A stretch of DNA of 34,709 nucleotides from Oscillospiraceae bacterium (GTDB lineage: Bacteria > Bacillota_A > Clostridia > Oscillospirales > Oscillospiraceae): contig JAGBAI010000064.1 of NCBI GenBank assembly GCA_017939025.1, forward strand, positions 1-34,709, read 5' to 3'. Under the pieces are notes generated by a model. The model searched no databases. It saw nothing but the letters and a program-made list of their open reading frames with translations, and was not told the DNA's origin. This document shows positions 1-7,752 of this stretch, one piece after another. Position 1 is the stretch's first letter; each line of letters starts with the position of its first letter. The position numbers and the translations under genes were made by a program.

Positions 1-120
1 GAAAAATTGGCCTCGATGGACAATTTTTCCGTATCATTCACCGCACAAATTCCGAAAATCCGCCCATTGAGGTCGGATTTTCGGACGGACCGTCGAGGAC
101 GACGGTCCCTACGGTAACGG
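1..120. repeat. Partial palindromic repeat element, copy A
   Basis: This block resembles the middle and right part of the element at 30731-30871. Both have a CCTCGATGG segment, then a CCGCCCATTGAGGTCGGAT segment, then a self-complementary GGACCGTC...GACGGTCCCTAC arm. The left arm would lie before base 1, so only part is visible. Similarity continues to the right: a GAATTTAT...TCGACAG.CTGAG segment also follows copy B, and in both cases a hairpin comes next. It is a non-coding repeat, and I infer a MITE or REP-like mobile palindrome. Confidence 0.7.
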
Positions 121-159
121 ACCTCTAAATTCCGAATTTATGCTTCTTCGACAGTCTGA

Positions 160-200
160 GAGGCTGCTGCAAATTATTTTGCAGCAGCCTCTGACTTTTT
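160..200 (+). terminator. Intrinsic terminator
   Basis: A perfect 14-bp stem (160-173 with 178-191) and a TTAT loop are followed by TGACTTTTT. It would end transcription entering from the left and insulate the operon that starts at 288. Confidence 0.8.
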
Positions 201-207
201 CCCGGTT

Positions 208-238
208 TTGGACAATAGCCTGGATTCCCTGGTATATG
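208..238 (+). promoter_or_regulatory. Candidate promoter of the Hsp70/HerA operon
   Basis: TTGGAC (208-213) and TATATG (233-238) are separated by 19 bp and lie between the upstream terminator and the first gene. The spacing is long and the -10 is imperfect, so this is tentative. A promoter is expected here because transcription from the left is stopped at 200. Confidence 0.35.
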
Positions 239-287
239 CTGAAGTCAGCCTGGAATGGGTAAATTTTGAAAACAAGGAGAGCGTACA

Positions 288-833
288 ATGACGGAACCAA
301 TGGAAGGGGAAGGCGCAATCGCCGGAACCTTAGCAGCGTACCTGGAAACCGAACCATCCCTGGAGGACTTTCTTTCCCGGATGGCCGCTCTGGCAGGAAG
401 GCTGGCAGCAATCCACGGAGCCGGCTGCCTTTGTCTGGGACTTACCCCACAGACGGTCTGCTGCCGGGAGACACCTACAGCCTTCTATGGCGGCAAAGGC
501 TTCCGAAAAGCTCAGTTTCTGGAACCGGGCTGGGGAACGCTGAAGCTGAAGGCTGACCGGTACTTTTCCGCGCCGGAGGTCTGGTATTACACAGGCAGCT
601 ATCTGGAACGCCGGGGCTTTGCTGAATTCGGAGAGTTGGCGGATGCCTATTCCTTTGGCAAGCTGCTGGAATACTATGGGAGCGCCGCAGGAAAGCCCCT
701 GCCCCAGGAACTGAAGGATTTGATCCAGGCCCTCACCGCACACCATACCATCCGCCGGCAGCCGGACAATCTGGGTGCCGTGCAGCAGCAGCTGAACACA
801 ATTCTGAAACAGCAGAAAGGAGATTTTTTATGA
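288..833 (+). CDS. Protein-kinase C-lobe-like pseudokinase
   Basis: The 181-residue protein resembles only the C-lobe of Ser/Thr protein kinases. Residues 42-59 (IHGAGCLCLGLTPQTVCC) align with the helix E/catalytic loop pattern LHxxGxxHGDLKPxNIL, but the HxD catalytic Asp is replaced. Residues 94-97 are SAPE, the end of the activation segment, and 119-130 (DAYSFGKLLEYY) match the helix F DVYSLGxxLYEL pattern. An RRQPD near 156 matches the conserved RP segment. There is no glycine-rich loop, no VAIK lysine and no DFG, so it should be catalytically dead, perhaps a scaffold or sensor. The start has AAGGAGA seven bases upstream. Its stop overlaps the next ATG (ATGA), so the two genes are translationally coupled. 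The kinase relation is a by-eye call, and a structure prediction would settle it. Confidence 0.6.
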   Translation: MTEPMEGEGAIAGTLAAYLETEPSLEDFLSRMAALAGRLAAIHGAGCLCLGLTPQTVCCRETPTAFYGGKGFRKAQFLEPGWGTLKLKADRYFSAPEVWYYTGSYLERRGFAEFGELADAYSFGKLLEYYGSAAGKPLPQELKDLIQALTAHHTIRRQPDNLGAVQQQLNTILKQQKGDFL

Positions 834-1930
834 GTTTGGAAAACATACAGGAAATCAGAGAATTCAACCGTCCCGGAAAGACGGAGCTTCCCCGATTCCA
901 TCTGGAGCTGTTGGGCGCAGAAGCTCTGGAACAATTGACGAACAAGCCGACCTCCGACGTCTTGTCTGCAGTCAGCGAAAAGATCTTCCAGGATGAGGTA
1001 TCGGCAAAGGCCGGTCTGGAGGGCGCGTTCCTGGACGCTGCCCGGGAAGGCACCCGGAAGGAATTTTCCCAGGCCTATGAAGACTATGTGCTCAGCCCCA
1101 GAGAGCTGGAGGTCAGCAATCCGGAAATGTACCAGTTCCTGAAGGAGCGGATCTTCCTGGGCCAGGAGTATACCCTCCAGGGTATGGAGGACTTTCAGAA
1201 CAAAACCGCTCCCAGAAGCTGGGAGGCTACCCAGGAGCTGCAGCCCATGGAAATTCCCTTGCCTGCATCTGAGAATATACCCGGTATGCTGGAAAAGTAC
1301 AGAATCCTGGACCCTGAGATCGGCGAAGGCACCTACTATTCCCACGGCAGCGCCGCGGAAATGGCCAAGGTCATGGATATCCATCAGGGAGATAACCGAT
1401 TTGGCGCCCTGGGTACCTGCGGTCTGGTCAGCGTTCGCAACCTGCTGGCCCTCTGCGGCGACGATGTGACAGAATCAGAACTCGTGACCTTCGCCAAAAT
1501 CTATGAGTATGCGGATTTTGATTCCATCCTGCCCTCGGAGAAACTGGGCAGCGTCTATGTATCCAGGCTGCCTGAATTGACAGAGCGTCACGGTGTCAGC
1601 ACGGAACTGACAAAGTCCATGAGCATGGAACAGATCGCGGATAAGCTGGATCACGGGTACCGGGGTCTGTTTGTTCACAATGCTGCTTTGCTTGAGGGCG
1701 TTGACCAGGGTTCTTTCTCTCTCGCCGGCAAACTGGCTGACCATGTGGCAACCTTCGAGTCTGCTGTCAGAGACGGAAGCGGAAATGTGAAGGGCTTTTA
1801 TGTAGGTACCAGCAGCTACACAGACAGCGCAGACGCGCAACATTACGTATCGGTGGAAAATATGGAGAAAGCGCTGGATGTCAAGGGCGGCGCGCTGCTC
1901 TTCACCACTGAGCCTTATCTGAACACCTGA
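830..1930 (+). CDS. Papain/C39-fold-like cysteine peptidase homologue
   Basis: This 366-residue soluble protein has no signal peptide. The first ~150 residues are charged and helical. The C-terminal half carries FGALGTCGLVSVRNLL, with Cys197 at the start of a helix as in C39/papain-like enzymes. Candidate His305 lies in ADHVATFESAVRD, and a second HYVSVENM lies near 338. The H-x-V...V-x-D followed by G-x-x-x-x-Y-V-G pattern is the usual strand pair around the catalytic His of this fold. It could be a peptidase, a deamidase or transglutaminase-like effector, or an inactive relative. It is coupled by a 4-base overlap to the pseudokinase gene and lies upstream of the chaperone and ATPase genes, so it may be the effector or a processing enzyme of the locus. 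The fold call is moderate and the catalytic residues are inferred. Confidence 0.55.
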   Translation: MSLENIQEIREFNRPGKTELPRFHLELLGAEALEQLTNKPTSDVLSAVSEKIFQDEVSAKAGLEGAFLDAAREGTRKEFSQAYEDYVLSPRELEVSNPEMYQFLKERIFLGQEYTLQGMEDFQNKTAPRSWEATQELQPMEIPLPASENIPGMLEKYRILDPEIGEGTYYSHGSAAEMAKVMDIHQGDNRFGALGTCGLVSVRNLLALCGDDVTESELVTFAKIYEYADFDSILPSEKLGSVYVSRLPELTERHGVSTELTKSMSMEQIADKLDHGYRGLFVHNAALLEGVDQGSFSLAGKLADHVATFESAVRDGSGNVKGFYVGTSSYTDSADAQHYVSVENMEKALDVKGGALLFTTEPYLNT

Positions 1931-1975
1931 CCGCTTCCTGGCAGGTCACCATCGCTTTCCAAAGGAGGAATTTTT

Positions 1976-2491
1976 ATGTGGATGATTTGGACCCTGCTGC
2001 TGTTGGCAGCATCGGCAGCGGCTGTGGTGGTGCAGCATCACCGGCAGCTGCGGGCTCTGGAGCCCGAGGCAAAGAAGCAGCTGCTGGAGACCATCTCCCG
2101 TTTTGCTGACTTTCTGCCTGTTCTGCTGCTGTTGCTCTCCAGGGAGGACAGCAGGCACACGAAAACCCTGCTGAAGCAGTGGCGGCGCCGGATGTGCTGT
2201 ACCCCAGCGCTCCGGGACTACTTTGACCGGAGACTTCGCTGTAAGATCACCTCCCTGGCAAAGGGACGGCTCTGGCTGCAGACCCTGAAGCGGTGGGGCG
2301 TGGAGCATGACCACCGGAATGCGGTGGTAACCATCACCGAAGATATTCAGGAGCTTTATATTTTTGATGATATCTATCAGCTGGGCGATGCCATGCGGGT
2401 GCTGGAGAGCGCATGGTGGGTCACCCGGGACGGCCGGCGCCGCTGCATCCGTCGGGGCGCCGCAGAAGTGTTAGAGGAGGAAACTTTATGA
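1976..2491 (+). CDS. Small membrane-anchored protein, partner of the Hsp70-like protein (copy 1)
   Basis: The 171-residue protein opens with a hydrophobic segment (about residues 3-19) that is probably a membrane anchor. A second hydrophobic stretch (FLPVLLLLL) sits near residue 46. The rest is basic and helical, with a conserved core (RRxM..TPAL..Y.D) and a C-terminal AWW...RRGAAEVL motif. It is clearly paralogous to the product of 8861-9313: ISRF..FL, TPAL, the WG.xHD region and the SAWW...IRRG.AE.L tail are shared. Copy 2 lacks the N-terminal anchor. No known family was recognised. An AAAGGAGG site lies 7-8 bases before the ATG. Its stop overlaps the start of the Hsp70-like gene, and the same order (small protein, then Hsp70-like) recurs at 8861-9690, so the two probably work together. 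Confidence 0.75.
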   Translation: MWMIWTLLLLAASAAAVVVQHHRQLRALEPEAKKQLLETISRFADFLPVLLLLLSREDSRHTKTLLKQWRRRMCCTPALRDYFDRRLRCKITSLAKGRLWLQTLKRWGVEHDHRNAVVTITEDIQELYIFDDIYQLGDAMRVLESAWWVTRDGRRRCIRRGAAEVLEEETL

Positions 2492-4710
2492 AACGACGAA
2501 TCGGCATTGACAACGGCACCACTACCTCTGCTGTCTATTACTGTGACAGCCACAACGGCAAGGTAACGCAAAGCGGCTTTATTTCCTTCTCCGGCAACAA
2601 TTTTGTGCCTTCCCTGGTACTGCCGGAGGGCTCCGTGACCAACGGCAAGGGTAAAACCCTCCAGCATCCCCGTGAGGAGTACGGCTGGGATGCCAGCAAA
2701 AATCACTCCTTCCATGCTCTGCTGAAGCGCAATTTCAAGCTGGATCTGCTGAGCCAGGATCCTGAGCGCCGCAAGGAGGCAAAGGAACTGACTCAGCGCT
2801 TCTTCCGGTACCTCTTCCAGGTCTATACCGACAGTGAGCAGATCACCCAGGGCGATACTCCGGAAGAGGTCACCACTGTTGTGACCTACCCAGCCAAGTT
2901 TTCCAAGGATGCAAAGCACATTCTGAGGGAAGCTGCCGAGGAAGCCGGCTTCCCCAATGTCCGTCTGTGCATGGAGGCGGAAGCTGCCATGCAGTTTGCC
3001 ATGGGCTTTGATACCCGGAAGATCAATGCCTTCTTCAACACCGGTCAGGGTGACAGTCTGAACATTATGCTCATCGATATGGGCGCCGGTACCACGGATA
3101 TTGCAGTTTACTCCTGCAATCCCAGTCAGCCCGGTCAGTACCGATTGCTGGCCAGCTGGCCCAAGAAAAAGGGCTGCAGCTTTGGCGGCGTGGAAATCGA
3201 CCGGAAGCTGATGGATTTTTATCAGAAGGCCACCGGACTGGATCTTTCCCAGGTGATGATGCCCAGGAATCCATGGCTGGGAAGGGCACTGCTGGAGGAC
3301 TGCATGAAAACCTACAAGGAAAACCTCTCCCAGGTCCTGGCAGAGGAGCATTCCCTGGAGGCTGAGCAGGAGATCGCCAGCAAGTATTACTGGCAGACCG
3401 GCAAGGAGCTGAATCTGGATATGGACCGCGCCGCTTTGGAGAAAATCCTGAAGGACTACCTGCCCCAGCTTCCCCAGCTGGTGGACGGGGCTCTGAAGGA
3501 GGCGAATCTGAAGAGTGACCGGCTCGGCCTGGTGCTGCTGACCGGCGGCCACAGCCAGTGGTACTTTGTGAAGCAGCTGCTGAAGAAGAGCTCTCTGAAG
3601 GTGCCGGAAGAGAATATTCTTACCTTCCCCGAACCCCATCTGGCGGTAGCCAAAGGCGCTGCCTGGGTTTCCCAGGCACAGCCTGTACACATTCCCGATC
3701 CCGACCCCGATCCCGATCCCGACCCCGATCCCGGTTCTGACCCTGGTTCCCCTGCGCAGCCCGGGGTTTTCGGTAAGGAGCGTATTCCCATCCGGAAAAA
3801 TGGCAAATGGGGCATTGCCGATGAGCACGGCAACATGGTGGTCCTCTGTAAGTGGGAGAACCTCCGCGTATGCGCGCAAAATCGTTACTATGTCTTTAAA
3901 CTGAGAAAATGGGGTCTGATCGACCAGAACGGTACCCAGCTGGTTCCTTACCAGTGGGAAGCAGTTGAAACTTCAAAGGAGGGTCTGGCCTTCGTAAAGA
4001 AAAACAACAAGTGGGGTGTCATCGATACTGATGGCAGACTGATCAGCAACTATCAGTGGGAGAATTTTGAGTTTGGATATTCCCATGGTTTTGCCACTGT
4101 TTTGCTGGAAGATAATAGCGAAACCATCGACAAATATGGCCAGGTCTGCACGGTTGGCAAAATGTGCAAGGGTATCCGCATTGTAGAGCAAAACGGCCAA
4201 TATGGCTTTGTCGATTTCCGTGGAGACTATATTGTATCGCCCTGTTATGAATCCATCTCGTCTTTCCGCGAAGGCTTGGCAGCAATTAAACGCAATGGAC
4301 GATGGGGTTATGTAAGCAGACAAGGCCAGGAGACTGTGGAATGCCGGTTTCTGGAAGCCTATGATTTCCATGAAGGCCTTGCCAGGGTATACATAGTGGG
4401 AGAACGCACCTGGAACCCATCTGCCTATGGTCCCATCAGCTATCACCAGGAACGCGGATATCGCTTTATCCGAAAAAACGGTGAAACGATTCCTGGTGAT
4501 TTTTGGAAGGACGCTCATGATTTTTCCGAAGGTAGGGCTGCCGTCATGGAAAAGCACTGGGGCAAGGAAAAGTGGGGCTATATTGACAAGTCCGGCGAAA
4601 AAATGATCGGCTGCATCTACGATTATGCAGGTTCCTTCAAGAATGGCCGCGCAATGGTTGAAAAGAACGGAAGAACCTACTACATCGACAAGTCCGGCAA
4701 CGAAGTTTGA
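2488..4710 (+). CDS. Hsp70-like ATPase fused to WG repeats
   Basis: The 740-residue protein has two parts. Residues 1 to about 397 are an Hsp70/actin-fold ATPase domain: phosphate-1 loop IGIDNGTTTSAVYY (5-18), phosphate-2 loop IDMGAGTTDIAVY (196-208) and adenosine motif LVLLTGGHSQW (348-358). An Asp-Pro linker (about 404-415) joins it to residues 436-740, which hold about nine WG-type repeats (patterns such as NGKWGIADEHGN and KWGYIDKSGE). No DnaK-type substrate-binding domain is present; the WG repeats probably replace it for target recognition. I chose the ATG at 2488 because GAGGAGG precedes it and the Hsp70 fold starts at once. An earlier in-frame start would add 25 residues read from the preceding gene. 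It overlaps that gene's stop codon (ATGA). Confidence 0.9.
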   Translation: MKRRIGIDNGTTTSAVYYCDSHNGKVTQSGFISFSGNNFVPSLVLPEGSVTNGKGKTLQHPREEYGWDASKNHSFHALLKRNFKLDLLSQDPERRKEAKELTQRFFRYLFQVYTDSEQITQGDTPEEVTTVVTYPAKFSKDAKHILREAAEEAGFPNVRLCMEAEAAMQFAMGFDTRKINAFFNTGQGDSLNIMLIDMGAGTTDIAVYSCNPSQPGQYRLLASWPKKKGCSFGGVEIDRKLMDFYQKATGLDLSQVMMPRNPWLGRALLEDCMKTYKENLSQVLAEEHSLEAEQEIASKYYWQTGKELNLDMDRAALEKILKDYLPQLPQLVDGALKEANLKSDRLGLVLLTGGHSQWYFVKQLLKKSSLKVPEENILTFPEPHLAVAKGAAWVSQAQPVHIPDPDPDPDPDPDPGSDPGSPAQPGVFGKERIPIRKNGKWGIADEHGNMVVLCKWENLRVCAQNRYYVFKLRKWGLIDQNGTQLVPYQWEAVETSKEGLAFVKKNNKWGVIDTDGRLISNYQWENFEFGYSHGFATVLLEDNSETIDKYGQVCTVGKMCKGIRIVEQNGQYGFVDFRGDYIVSPCYESISSFREGLAAIKRNGRWGYVSRQGQETVECRFLEAYDFHEGLARVYIVGERTWNPSAYGPISYHQERGYRFIRKNGETIPGDFWKDAHDFSEGRAAVMEKHWGKEKWGYIDKSGEKMIGCIYDYAGSFKNGRAMVEKNGRTYYIDKSGNEV
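3697..3732 (+). repeat. In-frame hexamer repeat (GAYCCC)6 encoding Asp-Pro linker
   Basis: Six uninterrupted hexamers, GATCCC or GACCCC, encode the Asp-Pro run between the ATPase domain and the WG repeats. Gain or loss of a unit would keep the frame and only change linker length, so slippage could tune the spacing of the two halves. Confidence 0.9.
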
Positions 4711-4789
4711 TTTGCCAGGGCGGCTTATCCAAGGCCGCCTGGCATTCTATGAATCTATTTCAGCATCCATTCAGAAAAGAGGTATTGTT

Positions 4790-7510
4790 ATGAAACTGAT
4801 TTCCCAGGAATTTACCGCCCTTGCCAGGAAGCTGGAGGAGGGCGCACGGCAGGCACGTACCCAGAAGCACAGCAGACTGACAACGCCCGTTGCCGAACAG
4901 GATCTGAGAAAGCTGAAGGCCCAGCTTGCCAAGGGTGAACTGATTCTGCCCGACGATACCCTGCAGAGTGTGGTTCGGGCAACCGTGGAGCGGGATTTTC
5001 TCAACGAATCCCCCCAGGACACAAAGTTCCCTGTCCCGCCCTTCCAGAAGGAGCAGGGCTGGGTACGCATCAGCCGCCTGCCTGTATCCCCCGTGGAGAA
5101 CAAGAGTCACGCCCTGTTCCCCAAATGGCAGAATTCCATTGCCGCCATGCATACGCTGAAGCTGCGGCTGTGCTATGTACTGCTCCGCCAGGATGGTGAG
5201 ACCTCCCTGTATCTGGGCGCCATTCCCATCACCCGCAGCAAGAAGGGTGGCGACGCCCGCAAGCAGCTGATGCAGTCCGTATCCAGTCAGATGCCCGGCA
5301 TTGGTCTGGACCCTGTTTCCCCGGCAGAGCTGTCGGAGCTTTCCAACCTGACCTGCTGCGGCGCAGTCACCGGCCTGCCTTCCATCCGCAACATGACAGA
5401 ATACGGTGAGTACCAGACCATGGATCAGCTGGTCATGGGGCTGCGGGATGACCAGGGCAATGAGCAGAACTTTGCTCTGGTGGTGGTGGCGGATCCCGTG
5501 CCGGATCATCAGATCCTGCAGATCCAGCAGACCATGGCCAACTTAAGCACAGAAATCTACAGCATTGCCCAGTACACCCGTACCGATGGCGTCAGCGCCA
5601 GCGACAATGTCATGCTCAGCAACAGTGACGGCAGCAATTCCGGTATGCACGTCGGCGTCGGTGCCGGAAAAAACGCGGGCATTGGTTTCCAGCTGGGCGA
5701 ACTGCTCCGCGCAGATATGGGTATCAGCGGAAGTGTCAACGGCGGTGTCAACTGGGGCCGCTTTCTTTCCAGTACCTGCTCCCAGGGTTCCTCCGTGGGT
5801 ACCACCGGTTCCCTGTCCCGACAGTATCTGAACAAAGCCGCCATGGACTGCAAGGAACTGCTGGACAAGCATATGGAACGAATGAAGGATGGACGCAGCA
5901 TGGGCTTCTGGAAGACCGGTGCCTACGTTCTGGCAGAGTCCCAGCTGAATGTGGAGACCGTCATGGGTATGCTCCGGGCAGCCTACTCCGGTGATAATAC
6001 CTACATGGAGCCCATCCGGACCACCACCCTGGGTGTTGCTTCCGGTGCGGATACGGTGGTGCGGCTGTTCCACCATCTGCCCAACGCCAGCCCTTCTGTA
6101 GCAGCTGTCCTGGGCGAGCTCTTCCAGGACTATGCTACCCCCATGACCACCCAGGAGCTTTCCATTGCCATCAGCCTGCCCACCCGGGACGTGCCCGGTC
6201 TGCGGCTGATCCGTAATGCGGTCCATTTCACAGCCAATCCTCCCGGAATTTCCGAAGCGGGCCAGAAGCTGGTCAATCTGGGAAAAATCCTGGATGCCGG
6301 CGCGTCTACCCACCAGAACTACCGGTTCCCTCTGAATCAGATGCGGGGGCATGTGCTGATCGCCGGTACCACCAACGGCGGTAAATCCACCACCTGTAAG
6401 GTGATCCTGGACGCAGCCCGGAAGGGGGATGTGCCCTTCCTGGTGATCGAGCCGGTGAAGGAAGAATTCATGACCTGGGCTCTGGATCAGAACCGGAAAT
6501 CCGGCAAGAGAAAGATTCTTGTGTTTGCGCCCGGCAGCGATGATATCAAGGGTGTCAGTACCCTGAAGCTGAATCCCTTCCAGCCTGCGGCGGTGAAGGG
6601 TGGCCGCATCGATATGAGCCTCCATCTGAGCCGCCTTACAGCTGCGCTGCTCAGTACCATGCCCATGCAGGATGACATCATCCCCACCCTGCTGCGAAAG
6701 ACACTCAATCTACATGTGCGGGACAATCTGTATGTGGATCTGGTGAAAGGCAGACAACTGCCCAACGGAAAACTCTCCCATTCTCCCACAGACGGCATCT
6801 ATCTGGACAATGAGAAGATCCAGTATCCATATCTGCGGGACATGGTGGAAACGCCAAAGAAGGCATTGGCCAACCTCTATGCGGAAGAATCCAAAACCAA
6901 TCTGGTGAGCGCCCTTACCACCCGAATTGAAAAGATCACCGATGACTGGAAGAAGGATGCGTTTATGTCTGTTCCCCGGTCCATGGATTTTGCGGAGCTT
7001 TTTGAAAAAAATGATGTGGTGATCAATTTGAACAGCCTGGAGGACGACGACAAAGCCTTCGTCATGTCTCTGATTCTGACGGCCCTGTGGGAATACCGGG
7101 AGTCCAGGTACAAGACAGATGCCGCTTACCGCGCTGCAGCAGACCGAGGGGAACTGCAGCATCTGACCCTGGTGGATGAAGCCCACAAGCTGCTGTCCCG
7201 ATTCGGCAGCAATTCCCAGCTCCATGCAGCCAGAACCTTTGCCAATATGTTAAAGGAGGTTCGCGCATACGGTCAGGGGCTGCTGATTTCAGATCAGGTT
7301 CCGGCGGAGCTGATCAGCGATGCCATCGACAACACCAATCTGAAGATCGTCCACCGGCTGAATTCCGATGGGAATATGAAGCTGGTTGCCGACGGTATGC
7401 GCTTGCGTCCCGACCAGACCGCCGTCATCGGTGCCCTCCAGCCCGGCGAGGCCATCGTCTGCGGCAGCTTCGACGATGCTGCCGCATGGATCAAAGTGCA
7501 CCCGCAATAA
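4790..7510 (+). CDS. HerA/DUF87-type ATPase
   Basis: This 906-residue protein has a C-terminal RecA/FtsK-HerA fold: Walker A AGTTNGGKSTT (Gly526-Thr535, Lys532) and Walker B LTLVDEAHKLL (Asp796, Glu797). They are followed by ISDQVPAEL and NTNLKIVHRL segments typical of HerA-like DNA translocases. Residues 1 to about 420 are specific to this protein, and a Gly/Ser-rich stretch lies around 275-350. HerA-type enzymes pump DNA as hexamers, and in many anti-phage and plasmid systems they partner with nucleases, SIR2 proteins or other effectors. No nuclease gene is adjacent here. The ATG at 4790 has AAAAGAGG upstream and the protein begins MKLISQEF. Upstream in-frame starts lie within the preceding gene. 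It ends the five-gene operon and is followed by a terminator. Confidence 0.85.
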   Translation: MKLISQEFTALARKLEEGARQARTQKHSRLTTPVAEQDLRKLKAQLAKGELILPDDTLQSVVRATVERDFLNESPQDTKFPVPPFQKEQGWVRISRLPVSPVENKSHALFPKWQNSIAAMHTLKLRLCYVLLRQDGETSLYLGAIPITRSKKGGDARKQLMQSVSSQMPGIGLDPVSPAELSELSNLTCCGAVTGLPSIRNMTEYGEYQTMDQLVMGLRDDQGNEQNFALVVVADPVPDHQILQIQQTMANLSTEIYSIAQYTRTDGVSASDNVMLSNSDGSNSGMHVGVGAGKNAGIGFQLGELLRADMGISGSVNGGVNWGRFLSSTCSQGSSVGTTGSLSRQYLNKAAMDCKELLDKHMERMKDGRSMGFWKTGAYVLAESQLNVETVMGMLRAAYSGDNTYMEPIRTTTLGVASGADTVVRLFHHLPNASPSVAAVLGELFQDYATPMTTQELSIAISLPTRDVPGLRLIRNAVHFTANPPGISEAGQKLVNLGKILDAGASTHQNYRFPLNQMRGHVLIAGTTNGGKSTTCKVILDAARKGDVPFLVIEPVKEEFMTWALDQNRKSGKRKILVFAPGSDDIKGVSTLKLNPFQPAAVKGGRIDMSLHLSRLTAALLSTMPMQDDIIPTLLRKTLNLHVRDNLYVDLVKGRQLPNGKLSHSPTDGIYLDNEKIQYPYLRDMVETPKKALANLYAEESKTNLVSALTTRIEKITDDWKKDAFMSVPRSMDFAELFEKNDVVINLNSLEDDDKAFVMSLILTALWEYRESRYKTDAAYRAAADRGELQHLTLVDEAHKLLSRFGSNSQLHAARTFANMLKEVRAYGQGLLISDQVPAELISDAIDNTNLKIVHRLNSDGNMKLVADGMRLRPDQTAVIGALQPGEAIVCGSFDDAAAWIKVHPQ

Positions 7511-7516
7511 CCGCAG

Positions 7517-7549
7517 AAAACCGGCACCCAAAATCGGAGCCGGTTTTTT
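7517..7549 (+). terminator. Intrinsic terminator of the five-gene operon
   Basis: The stem AAAACCGGC (7517-7525) pairs with GCCGGTTTT (7539-7547) and is followed by more T residues. It lies seven bases after the HerA-like stop codon and separates the intact operon from the partly decayed cassette that follows. Confidence 0.8.
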
Positions 7550-7584
7550 CTGGATTCTGCCGCAAAAGCCACGGAAAATATGGC

Positions 7585-7734
7585 TTGGATGAGTTTTACC
7601 CCAATCTGCACCGGTATTCCAAAAATAAGATCCACTGCTCCTGTCCCCGGTGCTCGAAAAAAACCAACAACAAGGGCAGCCATCGGATCCGCTCAAAAAA
7701 GACAAAGGATTGGAAGAAGTTGAATAGAAGTTGA
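7585..7734 (+). pseudogene. Small CxCPxC zinc-motif protein or remnant
   Basis: An open frame encodes a basic peptide with KIHCSCPRCSKKTNNKG, which resembles the ends of small Cys-rich proteins of gut Firmicutes (pattern CSCPxCxxKTNNKG). The only in-frame ATG is at 7486, inside the HerA-like gene, and that reading would cross the terminator. A TTG at 7585 is the first plausible alternative but has no clear ribosome site. I read it as a 5'-truncated remnant. A short TTG-initiated gene cannot be excluded. Confidence 0.4.
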
Positions 7735-7752
7735 AAGAAAGGATGTGACAAG

